From Bog-756 sp963777665 (GTDB lineage: Bacteria > Actinomycetota > Acidimicrobiia > Acidimicrobiales > RAAP-2), in contig CAVZRJ010000005.1 of the NCBI GenBank assembly GCA_963777665.1, positions 186,001-250,000 of the forward strand: 64,000 nucleotides of DNA, read 5' to 3'. The notes beneath the pieces were generated by a model. The model did no database searches, was not told the DNA's origin, and was given only the letters and a program-made list of their open reading frames with translations. Shown here in pieces: positions 25,345 to 34,257 of this stretch. A program made the translations under genes and the position numbers. Every line of letters begins with the position of its first letter. Positions within the stretch are counted from its first letter, which is position 1.

Positions 25345-25397
25345 GCTCCCGGGCGCCCGCCCGCACCGGGGGGACCGAGCCGCCCCGCCCCAGCGCA

Positions 25398-25403
25398 TAG
25401 CAT
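25398..25403 (+). promoter_or_regulatory. -10 element TAGCAT of the radical SAM gene
   Basis: TAGCAT overlaps the first possible ATG (25402) and ends 10 nt before the second (25414). If it is the -10, only ATG 25414 can be the start. Confidence 0.45.
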
Positions 25404-27447
25404 GAGCAGGGAGATGGAGTCCCTCTGGCCACAGGTCGAGTTGCTGTTGGCCCAGGTCACCAAGCCGGCCCGCTACATCGGCGGCGAGTTGGGCGCCCTC
25501 GCACCCGAGCACGGTCCCGACGTCGTGTCCTGGTTGCTGGTCTACCCCGACACCTACGAGATCGGCCTGCCCAACCAGGGGCTGCAGATCCTCTACGAGA
25601 TCCTCAACGAGCGTCCCGACGCGTCGGCCGAACGCTCCTACGCCCCGTGGGTGGACATGGAGGCGGCGATGCGCGCCGCCGGGGTCCCGCTCTTCTCGGT
25701 GGAGAACCACCTGGACGCCGGTGAATTCGACGTGCTCGCGTTCAATCTCTCGGCCGAGCTCGTCTACACCAACGTGCTCAATCTCATCGACCTGGCAGGG
25801 GTGCCGGTGCGATCGGCCGACCGCACCGTCGACCACCCGATCGTGCTGGCGGGCGGGCACTGCACCTTCAACCCCGAGCCCCTCGCCGACTTCGTGGACG
25901 CCTTCGTGATCGGCGACGGCGAGGAGGTGGTGGGCGAAGTCAACGAGACCCTGGCCGCCTTCCTCGTCGCTCCGGGCCCGCGCCCCGGCGGAGCGGACGG
26001 TCCCGATCGCCGCGAGGCACTCCTCCGCGCCCTCTCCACGGTGCCCGGGGTCTACGTCCCGTGCTGCTACGAGGCGCGCCACGACCCGGAGACCGGCCGC
26101 CTGACCGCGACCGTGCCGCGGTTCGCCGACACCCCGGAGCGGGTCGAGAAGCGGACCATCGCCGACCTCGGCTCCTCGCCGTACCCGAGACAGCAGCTGG
26201 TCCCCCTCACCGAGGTCGTCCACGACCGCCTCAACGTCGAGCTCTTCCGCGGCTGCACCCGCGGGTGCCGGTTCTGCCAGGCCGGCATGATCACCCGTCC
26301 GGTGCGCGAGCGCCCGGCTGAACAGGTGCGCACCATGGTCGCCTCGGGGCTGGCCCGCACCGGTTACGACGAGGTGGCGCTGACCTCCCTGTCCAGCGCC
26401 GACTATTCGGGCATCGAGGACACGGTGACGGCCATCATCGACGACCCGGCGTGTTCTGGACAGGTCTCGGTGAGCCTGCCCAGCCTGCGGGTGGATGCCT
26501 TCACCGTCGGCACCGCAGCCCAGATCCAGCGGGTCCGGCGCACCGGGCTCACCTTCGCCCCCGAGGGGGGGACCTGGAGGATGCGCCAGGTCATCAACAA
26601 GCTCATTCGGGAAGAGGACCTCTACGCGGCCGTCGACGCCGCCTTCAGCCAGGGCTGGAGGCGGGTCAAGCTCTACTTCCTCATCGGTCTTCCCACCGAG
26701 ACGGACGAGGACACCCTCGGGATCGTGACCCTGGCCGCCCAGTGCGTGGCGATCGGTCGGCGCTACCACAAAGGGGTCACGGTGACTGCGTCGGTCGGTG
26801 GCTTCGTGCCCAAGGTCCAGACCCCGTTCCAGTGGTTCGGGCAGAACACCATCGAGGAGCTGACCCGCAAGGTCCGTCTCCTGCGCGACGGGGCCCGACC
26901 GGTACGCGGCCTGACCATCCGGTGGCACGATCCGAAGGCCACTGCGGCCGAGGGGATCCTGAGCAGGGGTGACCGCCGGATCGGGCCGGTGATCGAGCGG
27001 GTCTGGCGTCACGGTGGCACCTTCCAGGAGTGGTCGGAGCGATTCGACCTGGACCTGTGGACGGACGCCCTGGCCGCAGAGGGCCTGACCCTCGAGGACA
27101 CCGTCTACCGCCACCGGACAGAGGACGAGGCGCTGCCCTGGGAGCACGTCTCGGCGGGGCTCCACCGGGACTTCCTCTGGCAGGACTGGAGGGATGCCCT
27201 GGCCGAGCACGGTCTCCCCGACTGCCGGTGGACCCCCTGCTACGACTGTGGTGCCTGCACCGGGTTCGGCATCGAGCACGTGGTTGCCTCTGCCGCCCCA
27301 CCCGCCGGCGGGAGCCAGGGGACCGGGCAGGATCTCTCGACCGGTGGCCAGGTACCGGTACGATTCCTGTCCACGGCGCCGACCGGCGCCGTCCCGACCC
27401 CAGGGTCGGGAGAGGACGCCGTTCTGGTCGGGGAAGGGAGAGGCTGA
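25402..27447 (+). CDS. TIGR03960-family radical SAM protein
   Basis: A 681-aa protein from ATG 25402, or 677 aa from ATG 25414, which the -10 position favours. Residues about 1-180 form a B12-binding-like N domain (VVSWLLVYPDTYEIGLPNQGLQILYE). The radical SAM cluster motif CTRGCRFCQAGM lies near residue 285, with the glycine-rich SAM-binding and barrel segments after it. A second Cys cluster near the C terminus (CYDCGACTGFG) may bind another iron-sulfur centre. The final ~60 residues are low complexity. The partner TIGR03936/DUF2344 gene follows by 1 nt; the pair precedes RNase E in many Actinobacteria. Its reaction is not established. Confidence 0.9.
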   Translation: MSREMESLWPQVELLLAQVTKPARYIGGELGALAPEHGPDVVSWLLVYPDTYEIGLPNQGLQILYEILNERPDASAERSYAPWVDMEAAMRAAGVPLFSVENHLDAGEFDVLAFNLSAELVYTNVLNLIDLAGVPVRSADRTVDHPIVLAGGHCTFNPEPLADFVDAFVIGDGEEVVGEVNETLAAFLVAPGPRPGGADGPDRREALLRALSTVPGVYVPCCYEARHDPETGRLTATVPRFADTPERVEKRTIADLGSSPYPRQQLVPLTEVVHDRLNVELFRGCTRGCRFCQAGMITRPVRERPAEQVRTMVASGLARTGYDEVALTSLSSADYSGIEDTVTAIIDDPACSGQVSVSLPSLRVDAFTVGTAAQIQRVRRTGLTFAPEGGTWRMRQVINKLIREEDLYAAVDAAFSQGWRRVKLYFLIGLPTETDEDTLGIVTLAAQCVAIGRRYHKGVTVTASVGGFVPKVQTPFQWFGQNTIEELTRKVRLLRDGARPVRGLTIRWHDPKATAAEGILSRGDRRIGPVIERVWRHGGTFQEWSERFDLDLWTDALAAEGLTLEDTVYRHRTEDEALPWEHVSAGLHRDFLWQDWRDALAEHGLPDCRWTPCYDCGACTGFGIEHVVASAAPPAGGSQGTGQDLSTGGQVPVRFLSTAPTGAVPTPGSGEDAVLVGEGRG

Positions 27448-27448
27448 G

Positions 27449-28273
27449 GTGCGTGTCCGCTTCCGCTTCACCAAGCTCGGCAAGATCCGGTTCACCAGCC
27501 AGCGGGACGTCGCCCGGATGTGGGAGCGGGCGCTCCGCCGGGCCGGCCTCCCCCTCGCCTACACGGCGGGGTTCTCGCCCCGTCCCCAGCTCAGCTTCGG
27601 TCTCGCCCTCCCAACCGGGTGCGAGTCGCTGGCCGAGTACGTGGATGTCGCGATCGACGAGGGCCGCCCCGGCGCGGACCCCGTCGAACCCTTCGTGCTC
27701 CCCGGCGTGCTCTCGCCCCTGCTGCCGGCAGGGATCGAGGTGGAGGAGTCCGAGCTGGTCCGCCCGGGAGGTGACTCGCTGCAGCAGGCGGTCACCTCGT
27801 GCTCGTGGACGATGCGCATCGCCGGGATCACGCGCGACGAGCTCGAGGACCGGGTCGCGGCCCTCCTGGCCGCACCGGAGGTCCCCATCGTGCGCGAGCG
27901 CAAGGGGCGCGAGGAGCGCGACGACCTCCGGCCCTCGGTGCGGGCCCTGGCGGTGGCCGACGAGGACGAAGACCTGGTCGAGGATCCCTCCGGACGCACC
28001 GTCGGACTGCGGTCCGAGCTGGCCACCCAACCCCGCGGGGTGCGCCCGGTGGAACTGACGCGGGGACTCATCGCGGTGGCGGACGGATCGCCCGTCCAGG
28101 TGCCGCCGGGACCGGGTGCGCGTCCCGCACCCGCCCGTATCCCGGTCCTCGACCGGGCCTGCAGAACCCAACAATGGATCGAGCGCGAGGGGCTCCGTGT
28201 CGAGCCTCTCGGGCGCCGGGCCGTTCCGGCCACGGCGCCACGCGCCCAGCACGCCCTCGAGCGTGCGTCATGA
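27449..28273 (+). CDS. TIGR03936 / DUF2344 protein
   Basis: A 274-aa protein whose GTG start is one base after the radical SAM stop. The N terminus RVRFRFTKLGKIRFTSQRDVARMWERALRRAGLP is the DUF2344 hallmark, here spread over residues 2-35, followed by YTAGFSPRPQLSFGLALPTG. In some bacteria this domain is fused to the radical SAM partner, so the two probably act together. A role near tRNA or ribosome modification has been suggested from context only. Confidence 0.9.
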   Translation: MRVRFRFTKLGKIRFTSQRDVARMWERALRRAGLPLAYTAGFSPRPQLSFGLALPTGCESLAEYVDVAIDEGRPGADPVEPFVLPGVLSPLLPAGIEVEESELVRPGGDSLQQAVTSCSWTMRIAGITRDELEDRVAALLAAPEVPIVRERKGREERDDLRPSVRALAVADEDEDLVEDPSGRTVGLRSELATQPRGVRPVELTRGLIAVADGSPVQVPPGPGARPAPARIPVLDRACRTQQWIEREGLRVEPLGRRAVPATAPRAQHALERAS

Positions 28274-28294
28274 GCAGTGTGAGAAGGGATTTCG

Positions 28295-30331
28295 ATGTCA
28301 GATGCGACCACCGGGCGACCGGTCGGGCCCCCGACGGACGCGGGGTCGCTGACCCCGTCCTCGGGCGAGGGCCCCTCGGAGCAGGCCACCCGCACAGCGG
28401 GCGCCGTCGCCGCTAACACCACCGTTTCCGGGGCGGTTCCCCCGGACGAAGCAGGTGCCGACCACGCCCCCGCGGAGGGCGGCACCGCCGGGCAGGTCAG
28501 CACCGGCAATCGCCGCCGGCGCGGCTCGAGGGGACGGAGAGGCCGCGGTGGTTCGAGCGCGGGCCGCGCGTCACCCGGCCCGAGACCCGACACGACATCG
28601 GGGGAGGAGTTGGGCGGGCCGGCGTCCGGACCGCCGGACGAGCGTGTGGCGGTCGCCGGGGCTCCCCGGGTGCCGGAGGTCGCCTCCACCGGCGCGCCGG
28701 GCCCGGTCCGGAGTCCGGCAGAGCCGCCAGCCTCGGGGGAGGACGCGGGCAGCGGGACGCCGATGCCCGTCCCCAGCGTGGCGCCGGCCGAGCGCCCGAA
28801 GATCGGGGACAGTCGCCCGGCCCGCCCGCCGGTCGGCGTGCCGGTCCGACCCTCCGCACCGGCAGCGCCCGAGCAGAACCCGAGCGGTGGCAGCCGGAGC
28901 CGCCGGCGGGGCGGCGGCGGGGCGGCCGGGGCCACCACCCAGGGCGCTCCGGGATCCCGTGCTGCGGGCGCAGGGCGTGGCACCGCGGGACAGGCCCAGG
29001 GGGGGACCGTCCCCGGGGGCGACGGGCGCCGCGGCGGGCGCGAGCGCCGGGGCAAGGCGGTCGGTCGCTACATGATCTGCGTCCACGTGCGGCCGGAGAT
29101 GACCCAGATCGCCCTGCTCGAAGGTCGCACCCTCGTCGAGCACTACATCTCGCGGGCTGCCGACGACGCCACCCAGATCGACGGCAACATCTACCGGGGT
29201 CGGGTCCAGAACGTCCTGCCCGGCATGGAGGCCGCCTTCATCGACATCGGCACCCCGAAGAACGCCGTGCTCTACCACGGGGACGTCCGCTTCGACACCG
29301 ACGACGTGGAGACGCCGAAGGGGTCGGGGCAGCCCCGGATCGAGCATCTGCTCAAGCCCGGTCAGACCATCCTCTGCCAGGTGACCAAGAATCCGATCGG
29401 GGCGAAGGGCGCACGCTTGACCCAGGAGGTGTCGCTTCCAGGACGCTTCGTGGTCCTCGTGCCCAACTCGACCGCGTACGGCATCTCCAAGCGGCTCGAC
29501 GACGGGGAGCGGAAGCGACTGCGGCGGATCGTCGACGCGGTGCGTCCACAGGGCCACGGGTTGATCGTGCGGACGGCGGCGGCCGGCGCCAGCGCCGAGG
29601 AGCTCGAGGCGGACATCGCCCGCCTGGTGGAGCAATGGGACATGATCGCCGCCGCGTCGCTCAAGGGACAGGGCCCCGCCCTCCTCTACCGCGAACCGGC
29701 CATCGCGGTCCGGGTGATCCGCGAAGAGCTCAACCGCGAGTACCGGGCGGTGGTCATCGATGACGAGGCGCTCTACGAGCAGGTGCGCGACTACGTGGGG
29801 GCGGTCAACCCCGAGCTCGCGGACCGGGTGGAGTTCTTCGACACGGAGATCGAGTCACTTCCCGTCTTCGAGCGCTACCACGTCCACGAGCAGCTCCACA
29901 AGGCCCTCGACCGCAAGGTCTTCCTGCCCTCGGGGGGCTCGCTGGTCATCGACCGGACCGAGGCCCTCACGGTGATCGACGTCAACACCGGGAAGAACGT
30001 GGGCACGACCAACCTCGAGGAGACCGTCTACCGGAACAACCTGGAGGCGGCCGAGGAGGTTGCACGCCAGCTTCGGTTGCGGGACATCGGCGGCATCATC
30101 GTGATCGACTTCATCGACATGGAGATCCGGGAGAACCGGGACAAGGTGGGCAGTGCGCTGCGATCCGCCCTGGCCAGGGACAAGACCCGCACCCAGGTCT
30201 CCGACATCTCGGAGTTGGGCCTGGTCGAGATGACCCGCAAGCGGGTTTCCGAGGGCCTCATCGAATCGATGTCCACCACCTGCGAGGTCTGCGGCGGCCG
30301 CGGGATCGTCTTCGACGATCCGGAGCTGTAG
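28295..30331 (+). CDS. rne: Ribonuclease E/G
   Basis: A 678-aa endoribonuclease. Residues 1-250 are Pro/Ala/Gly/Arg-rich and disordered, as in actinobacterial RNase E, where this part can bind RNA or partners. The catalytic part begins at YMICVHVRPEMTQIALLE and contains the S1 domain (YRGRVQNVLPGMEAAFIDIG), the metal-binding aspartates in VIDVNTGK (near 562) and VIDFIDM (near 605), and the zinc-link CEVCGG near 664. It stops soon after, so there is no C-terminal scaffold. The start follows AAGGGA. The TAG stop is part of the rplU -10 hexamer. Confidence 0.95.
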   Translation: MSDATTGRPVGPPTDAGSLTPSSGEGPSEQATRTAGAVAANTTVSGAVPPDEAGADHAPAEGGTAGQVSTGNRRRRGSRGRRGRGGSSAGRASPGPRPDTTSGEELGGPASGPPDERVAVAGAPRVPEVASTGAPGPVRSPAEPPASGEDAGSGTPMPVPSVAPAERPKIGDSRPARPPVGVPVRPSAPAAPEQNPSGGSRSRRRGGGGAAGATTQGAPGSRAAGAGRGTAGQAQGGTVPGGDGRRGGRERRGKAVGRYMICVHVRPEMTQIALLEGRTLVEHYISRAADDATQIDGNIYRGRVQNVLPGMEAAFIDIGTPKNAVLYHGDVRFDTDDVETPKGSGQPRIEHLLKPGQTILCQVTKNPIGAKGARLTQEVSLPGRFVVLVPNSTAYGISKRLDDGERKRLRRIVDAVRPQGHGLIVRTAAAGASAEELEADIARLVEQWDMIAAASLKGQGPALLYREPAIAVRVIREELNREYRAVVIDDEALYEQVRDYVGAVNPELADRVEFFDTEIESLPVFERYHVHEQLHKALDRKVFLPSGGSLVIDRTEALTVIDVNTGKNVGTTNLEETVYRNNLEAAEEVARQLRLRDIGGIIVIDFIDMEIRENRDKVGSALRSALARDKTRTQVSDISELGLVEMTRKRVSEGLIESMSTTCEVCGGRGIVFDDPEL

Positions 30332-30334
30332 ACT
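30329..30334 (+). promoter_or_regulatory. -10 element TAGACT of rplU, overlapping the rne stop codon
   Basis: TAGACT ends 9 nt before rplU ATG 30344. Its first three bases are the rne TAG stop codon, so the hexamer serves both roles. Confidence 0.6.
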
Positions 30335-30343
30335 CCGTCTCTT

Positions 30344-30655
30344 ATGTACGCCGTCATCGACACCGGAGGCAAGCAGGAGCGAGTGGCCGAGGGCCAGGAG
30401 GTCCGGGTGGAGCTGCTCGGACAGGCCCCCGGCACCGAGGTGACCTTCTCGCCCGTGCTGGTGGTGGACGGGCCAACCGTGCTCGCCACCCCCGCCCAGC
30501 TCGCGGGGAGCTCGGTGACCGCCACGGTGGTGGGCGAGGAGCTCGGCCCGAAGATCCGGGGCTTCACCTACAAGAGCAAGTCGAACCAGTCCACACGGTG
30601 GGGTCACCGGCAGCGGTACTCGACCATCGAGATCACCGGGATCAGCACCAGCTGA
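30344..30655 (+). CDS. rplU: 50S ribosomal protein L21
   Basis: A 103-aa protein of standard length starting MYAVIDTGGKQERVAEG. The C-terminal KSKSNQSTRWGHRQRYSTI matches the conserved KRRKxYxxxxGHRQxxT region in adapted form. L21 binds 23S rRNA domain I. rpmA follows 31 nt later. No Shine-Dalgarno precedes the ATG; the start is set by the -10 and the family N terminus. Confidence 0.97.
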   Translation: MYAVIDTGGKQERVAEGQEVRVELLGQAPGTEVTFSPVLVVDGPTVLATPAQLAGSSVTATVVGEELGPKIRGFTYKSKSNQSTRWGHRQRYSTIEITGISTS

Positions 30656-30686
30656 CCAGCTGGCACCCGACAAGGAGCACTCGTCA

Positions 30687-30941
30687 ATGTCCAAGACCAA
30701 AGGTGGCGGCTCGACCCGGAACGGTCGAGACTCCAACGCCCAGCGCCTCGGCGTGAAGGCCTTCGGCGGCACCTCGGTGCGGGCCGGGGCCATCATCGTG
30801 CGCCAGCGGGGTACCCGCTTCCACCCCGGCCACAACGTGGGCCTCGGGAGCGACGACACCCTGTTCGCGCTCGCCGACGGCACCGTCCAGTTCGCCGATC
30901 GCAAGGGTCGCAAGCTGGTCGACGTCGTCCCCGGTTCCTGA
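30687..30941 (+). CDS. rpmA: 50S ribosomal protein L27
   Basis: An 84-aa L27. It starts MSKTKGGGSTRNGRDSNAQR, with the flexible N-terminal tail reaching the peptidyl-transferase centre, then LGVKAFGG, IVRQRGTRFHPG and the C-terminal NVGLGSDDTLFALADG. There is no N-terminal cleavage extension of the firmicute type. AAGGAG lies 10 nt upstream of the ATG, unlike rplU, as expected for an internal operon gene. Confidence 0.97.
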   Translation: MSKTKGGGSTRNGRDSNAQRLGVKAFGGTSVRAGAIIVRQRGTRFHPGHNVGLGSDDTLFALADGTVQFADRKGRKLVDVVPGS

Positions 30942-30965
30942 GTCCTCTCCCTCTCCCTCTCCCTC

Positions 30966-31709
30966 ATGCCTTCACGGACCCTCGCGTTCGAGGGCTGCGT
31001 CAACTTCCGTGACCTCGGCGGGTACGAGACCGCCGACGGCCGGACGGTGGCCTGGCGCAGGCTGTTCCGTGCAGACGGCCTCAACAAGCTGAGTGCCGCC
31101 GATCGCGGCCAGCTGGTCGACCTGGGCCTGACCACGGTCATCGACCTGCGCACCGTGGACGAGGCCGAGCAGCGCGGCCGGTTCCCGGTGGACCAGGTGC
31201 CGGTCCGCTACGTCGACCTCCCCCTCACCGACGTGCTGCCGGGTGCCGAGGAGCTGTCCGACTGGGGGGAGGCTTCCTATGTGGCTTCTCGCTACGGGGC
31301 CATGGTGGCCGAGGGAGGGCCGGTCCTGAGCGCTGCCATCGAGGTGCTCTCGACGCCCGATGCACTGCCGGCGGTCGTGCACTGCAGCGCGGGAAAGGAC
31401 CGCACCGGGGTGCTGTCCGCCCTCGTGCTCGCCTTCCTCGGGGTGTCCGACGACACGATCGTCGCCGACTACGCCCTCTCTGCCGCGGCGATGGACCGAC
31501 TGCTCGAGCGGCTCAAAGCCGAGTACCCGGAGGCGGTCGAGGAGGTGGTCCGGTTCGCTCCGGCCATCCTTCACGCGGCGCCCGAGACGATGGAGGAGTT
31601 CCTCAGCCAGTTGCGGGCCGACTACGGGTCCTACGACGCGCTGGCCGCATCGCTCGGGGTGGTCGAGGCGATGGACCGACTGCGCTCGGCCCTCCTCGTC
31701 GACGCCTGA
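30966..31709 (+). CDS. Tyrosine-protein phosphatase (Y_phosphatase3-like)
   Basis: A 247-aa phosphatase. The CX5R P-loop is HCSAGKDRTG near residue 140, with the Lys of the actinobacterial/PtpB-like subset after the Gly. NFRDLGGYETADGR at the N terminus is also typical of that subset, which includes dual protein and phosphoinositide phosphatases. It is cytoplasmic, with no signal peptide. It sits between rpmA and obgE, which are normally adjacent, so it is an insertion into a conserved order. A 22-nt C/T-only tract (CTCTCC repeats) directly precedes the ATG and no Shine-Dalgarno is seen. Confidence 0.88.
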   Translation: MPSRTLAFEGCVNFRDLGGYETADGRTVAWRRLFRADGLNKLSAADRGQLVDLGLTTVIDLRTVDEAEQRGRFPVDQVPVRYVDLPLTDVLPGAEELSDWGEASYVASRYGAMVAEGGPVLSAAIEVLSTPDALPAVVHCSAGKDRTGVLSALVLAFLGVSDDTIVADYALSAAAMDRLLERLKAEYPEAVEEVVRFAPAILHAAPETMEEFLSQLRADYGSYDALAASLGVVEAMDRLRSALLVDA

Positions 31710-31757
31710 TTCCCCACCGGCCCGGTCGCCGTCGCAAGGGACGCGAAGCCCGCTCGG

Positions 31758-31763
31758 TAGGAT
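31758..31763 (+). promoter_or_regulatory. -10 element TAGGAT of obgE
   Basis: TAGGAT ends 6 nt before ATG 31770; a leaderless mRNA is predicted. Confidence 0.6.
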
Positions 31764-31769
31764 CGATCC

Positions 31770-33092
31770 ATGTCCGGCTTCGTCGACGAGGCACAATTCC
31801 ACGTGAAGGCCGGTGACGGCGGAGCGGGCGCGGTCGCGATGCGGCGGGAGGCCCATGTCGACAAAGGCGGCCCGGACGGCGGTGACGGAGGCAGGGGCGG
31901 CGACGTCTGGCTGGTGGCGACCACCAACCAGTCCTCCCTGCTGGCCTTCCGCGACCACCCACACCGCAGGGCCGGGGACGGCGGCCACGGAGGTGGGAAG
32001 AAGAAGCACGGGGCCAACGGGTCCGACCTCGACGTGGCGGTGCCGGTGGGCACCCGGGCCCACCGCTCCGACGGCACGCTCCTGGCCGACCTGCTCAACG
32101 CCGGGGACCGGTGGCTGGCCGGTGAGGGCGGCCGGGGTGGTCGCGGCAACGCGAGCTTCCTCGCCAACAACCGGCGGGCTCCCACCTTCGCCGAGCAGGG
32201 CGAGAAAGGCCACGAGGAGTGGTACGACCTCGAGCTCGCGCTGGTGGCCGATGTGGCACTGGTCGGCTATCCCAACGTGGGCAAGTCCACCCTGATCTCG
32301 CGCGTCTCGGCCGCCAAGCCCAAGATCGCCGACTACCCCTTCACGACCCTCGAACCCCATCTGGGTGTCGTCCGGGCAGATGGCGGCGCGGACTTCACCG
32401 TGGCCGACATCCCGGGTCTGGTGGAGGGGGCAGCCGAAGGGAAGGGGCTCGGCCACCGTTTCCTCCGCCACATCACCCGGGCACGGGTCCTGGTGATCCT
32501 GGTCGAGCTGGACCCGGTGACCGGGGTCCCCCCGGCGGAGCAACTCCGGGTGGTGCTCGACGAGCTCCGCCGGTACCGGGCCGAGCTGCTCGACCGGCCC
32601 CGCCTCGTAGTGGGATCCAAGGCCGACATGGTCTCCGCGGAACACCTGCCTGACCCGTCGGGCGACGGGTCGGCCGGCCGGTTCGTGCCCGATCTGGTCA
32701 TCTCGGCCGTCACCGGGCAGGGGATCCCCGCCCTCGTCGGCAGGTTGGCGCTGCTGGTGGAGCAGGCCAGGACCGCCGAGCCCGAGCCGGAGGGGAGCAT
32801 CGTCATCCACCGCCCGGTGCCCGAGGGATTCGTGGTCGAGCGGCTCGGCGAGAGCGAGTTCGCGGTGACCGGGCGGGTGGCCGAGCGGGCGGTCGCCCTC
32901 AACGACGTGACCACCGACGAGGCCGCCGACTATGTCCAGGGCCGGCTCCGTCGTCTCGGGGTCGACCGTGCCCTCACCCGTGCCGGGGCACGCGACGGCG
33001 ACACCGTCCACATCGGTGGGCTCTCGTTCACCTGGTACCGGGACCAGCCGGAGTTCACCGGCCGGCCGGCCAGCCGGCGTAGCCGGCGGTGA
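31770..33092 (+). CDS. obgE: GTPase Obg/CgtA
   Basis: A 440-aa ribosome-assembly GTPase. The glycine-rich Obg fold (residues 1-157; KAGDGGAGAVAMRREAHV, GGDGGRGGDVWL) is followed by the G domain: G1 GYPNVGKST near 166, G3 DIPGL and the G4 equivalent VGSKADM. The actinobacterial C-terminal OCT domain (about 340-430, PVPEGFVVERLGESEF) is present. It acts late in 50S maturation and in stress control. The TGA overlaps proB (GTGATG). Confidence 0.96.
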   Translation: MSGFVDEAQFHVKAGDGGAGAVAMRREAHVDKGGPDGGDGGRGGDVWLVATTNQSSLLAFRDHPHRRAGDGGHGGGKKKHGANGSDLDVAVPVGTRAHRSDGTLLADLLNAGDRWLAGEGGRGGRGNASFLANNRRAPTFAEQGEKGHEEWYDLELALVADVALVGYPNVGKSTLISRVSAAKPKIADYPFTTLEPHLGVVRADGGADFTVADIPGLVEGAAEGKGLGHRFLRHITRARVLVILVELDPVTGVPPAEQLRVVLDELRRYRAELLDRPRLVVGSKADMVSAEHLPDPSGDGSAGRFVPDLVISAVTGQGIPALVGRLALLVEQARTAEPEPEGSIVIHRPVPEGFVVERLGESEFAVTGRVAERAVALNDVTTDEAADYVQGRLRRLGVDRALTRAGARDGDTVHIGGLSFTWYRDQPEFTGRPASRRSRR

Positions 33093-34207
33093 TGCGGGTA
33101 GCGACGACGGGTACACCCACCGTCGTGGTCAAGATCGGGTCCTCGTCGGTGACCACCGAGGGGGGTCAGGTGGACACGGCGGCGATCGACAGGCTGGCCG
33201 CGGACGTGGCCGGGGCCCGCGCCGCCGGTCACCGGGTGGTCGTGGTGACCTCGGGGGCGATCGCCGCCGGGTGGACGAGCCTGTCCGGGAGCCGGCCCCG
33301 CCCGTCGGACCTGGCGACACTCCAGGCGGTGGCCGCGGTCGGACAGCCCCTCCTGATGCGGGTCTGGAGCGACGCCCTCGGACGCCACGGGCTCAGCGCC
33401 GGGCAGGTGCTGCTCGCCCCGCTCGACTTCGTCCACCGGAGCCAGTACCTCCTCGCACGCCAGACGCTCACCCGGCTGCTCGAGCTCGGGGTGGTCCCGG
33501 TGGTCAACGAGAACGACGCGGTGGCCGACGAGGAGATCCGGTTCGGCGACAACGACCGATTGGCCGCGTTGGTGGCCCATCTGGTGGGCGCCGGCCTGCT
33601 TGTCCTGCTCACCGACACCGCCGGCCTCCTGACCGCGGACCCCCGCCGCACAGCCGAGGCCTCGCTCATCGAGGAGGTGGTCGAGATCGACCACGAGCTC
33701 GAGCGGATCGCCGGGGGACCGGGCAGCGAGGTCGGCAGCGGGGGCATGGCGTCGAAGCTGGCGGCGGCCAAGATCGCCACCTGGTCCGGGATCGAGGCGG
33801 TCATCGCCGACGCGGCCCGGCCGGGAGTGCTGACGGCGGTCTCCTCGAAGACGCCAGGGGTCGGGACGCGGTTCCGGGCGCGAGAGGTGGTGCTCCCGGC
33901 CCGCAAGCTCTGGATCGCCTTCGCCATCGGCTCCTCGGGCACCATCGTGGTCGACGAGGGCGCGCGCAGGGCCCTGGTGGAGCGGGGGCGCTCGCTGCTG
34001 CCGGCCGGGGTGCTCTCGGTCCGCGGGGACTTCAGCGCCGACGACGCCGTCGAGATCGCCGGTCCCGACGGGTCGGTGTTCGCGAAGGGCCTCGTCCGCC
34101 ACGCGGCCGACGCGCTCTCGGGCTGGGCCGGGCGACGCTCGGCGGAGCTGCCCGAGGATGTGCCCACCGAAGTCGTCCACCGCGACGACCTGGTCGTTCT
34201 GGGCTGA
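33089..34207 (+). CDS. proB: Glutamate 5-kinase
   Basis: A 372-aa enzyme (371 if ATG 33092 is used), first step of proline synthesis from glutamate. The amino-acid kinase fold shows VVVKIGSSSVTT, VVVVTSGAIAAG, VPVVNENDAVADEEI and FGDNDRLAALVA (substrate site), and GGMASKLAAAKIA (ATP site). A C-terminal PUA domain (about 280-365) is present as in longer ProB forms. It overlaps obgE by 4 nt and is followed by proA with its own -10. Confidence 0.95.
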   Translation: MMRVATTGTPTVVVKIGSSSVTTEGGQVDTAAIDRLAADVAGARAAGHRVVVVTSGAIAAGWTSLSGSRPRPSDLATLQAVAAVGQPLLMRVWSDALGRHGLSAGQVLLAPLDFVHRSQYLLARQTLTRLLELGVVPVVNENDAVADEEIRFGDNDRLAALVAHLVGAGLLVLLTDTAGLLTADPRRTAEASLIEEVVEIDHELERIAGGPGSEVGSGGMASKLAAAKIATWSGIEAVIADAARPGVLTAVSSKTPGVGTRFRAREVVLPARKLWIAFAIGSSGTIVVDEGARRALVERGRSLLPAGVLSVRGDFSADDAVEIAGPDGSVFAKGLVRHAADALSGWAGRRSAELPEDVPTEVVHRDDLVVLG

Positions 34208-34245
34208 GGGCCCGCCCGGGCTCCCGAGGCGCGCGGTGGGGCCAC

Positions 34246-34251
34246 TACGCT
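34246..34251 (+). promoter_or_regulatory. -10 element TACGCT of proA
   Basis: TACGCT ends 6 nt before GTG 34258, the same geometry as aroF and frr, which share the hexamer. Confidence 0.6.
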
Positions 34252-34257
34252 GACACG

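Noticed and set aside
23971..27495. A 1174-codon open frame on the minus strand opposite mrdA and the radical SAM gene
   Set aside because: Composition is Gly/Asp/Arg/Val-rich with no domain; it mirrors the codon bias of the conserved plus-strand genes. Similar antisense frames occur opposite rne, cdsA, rseP and others.
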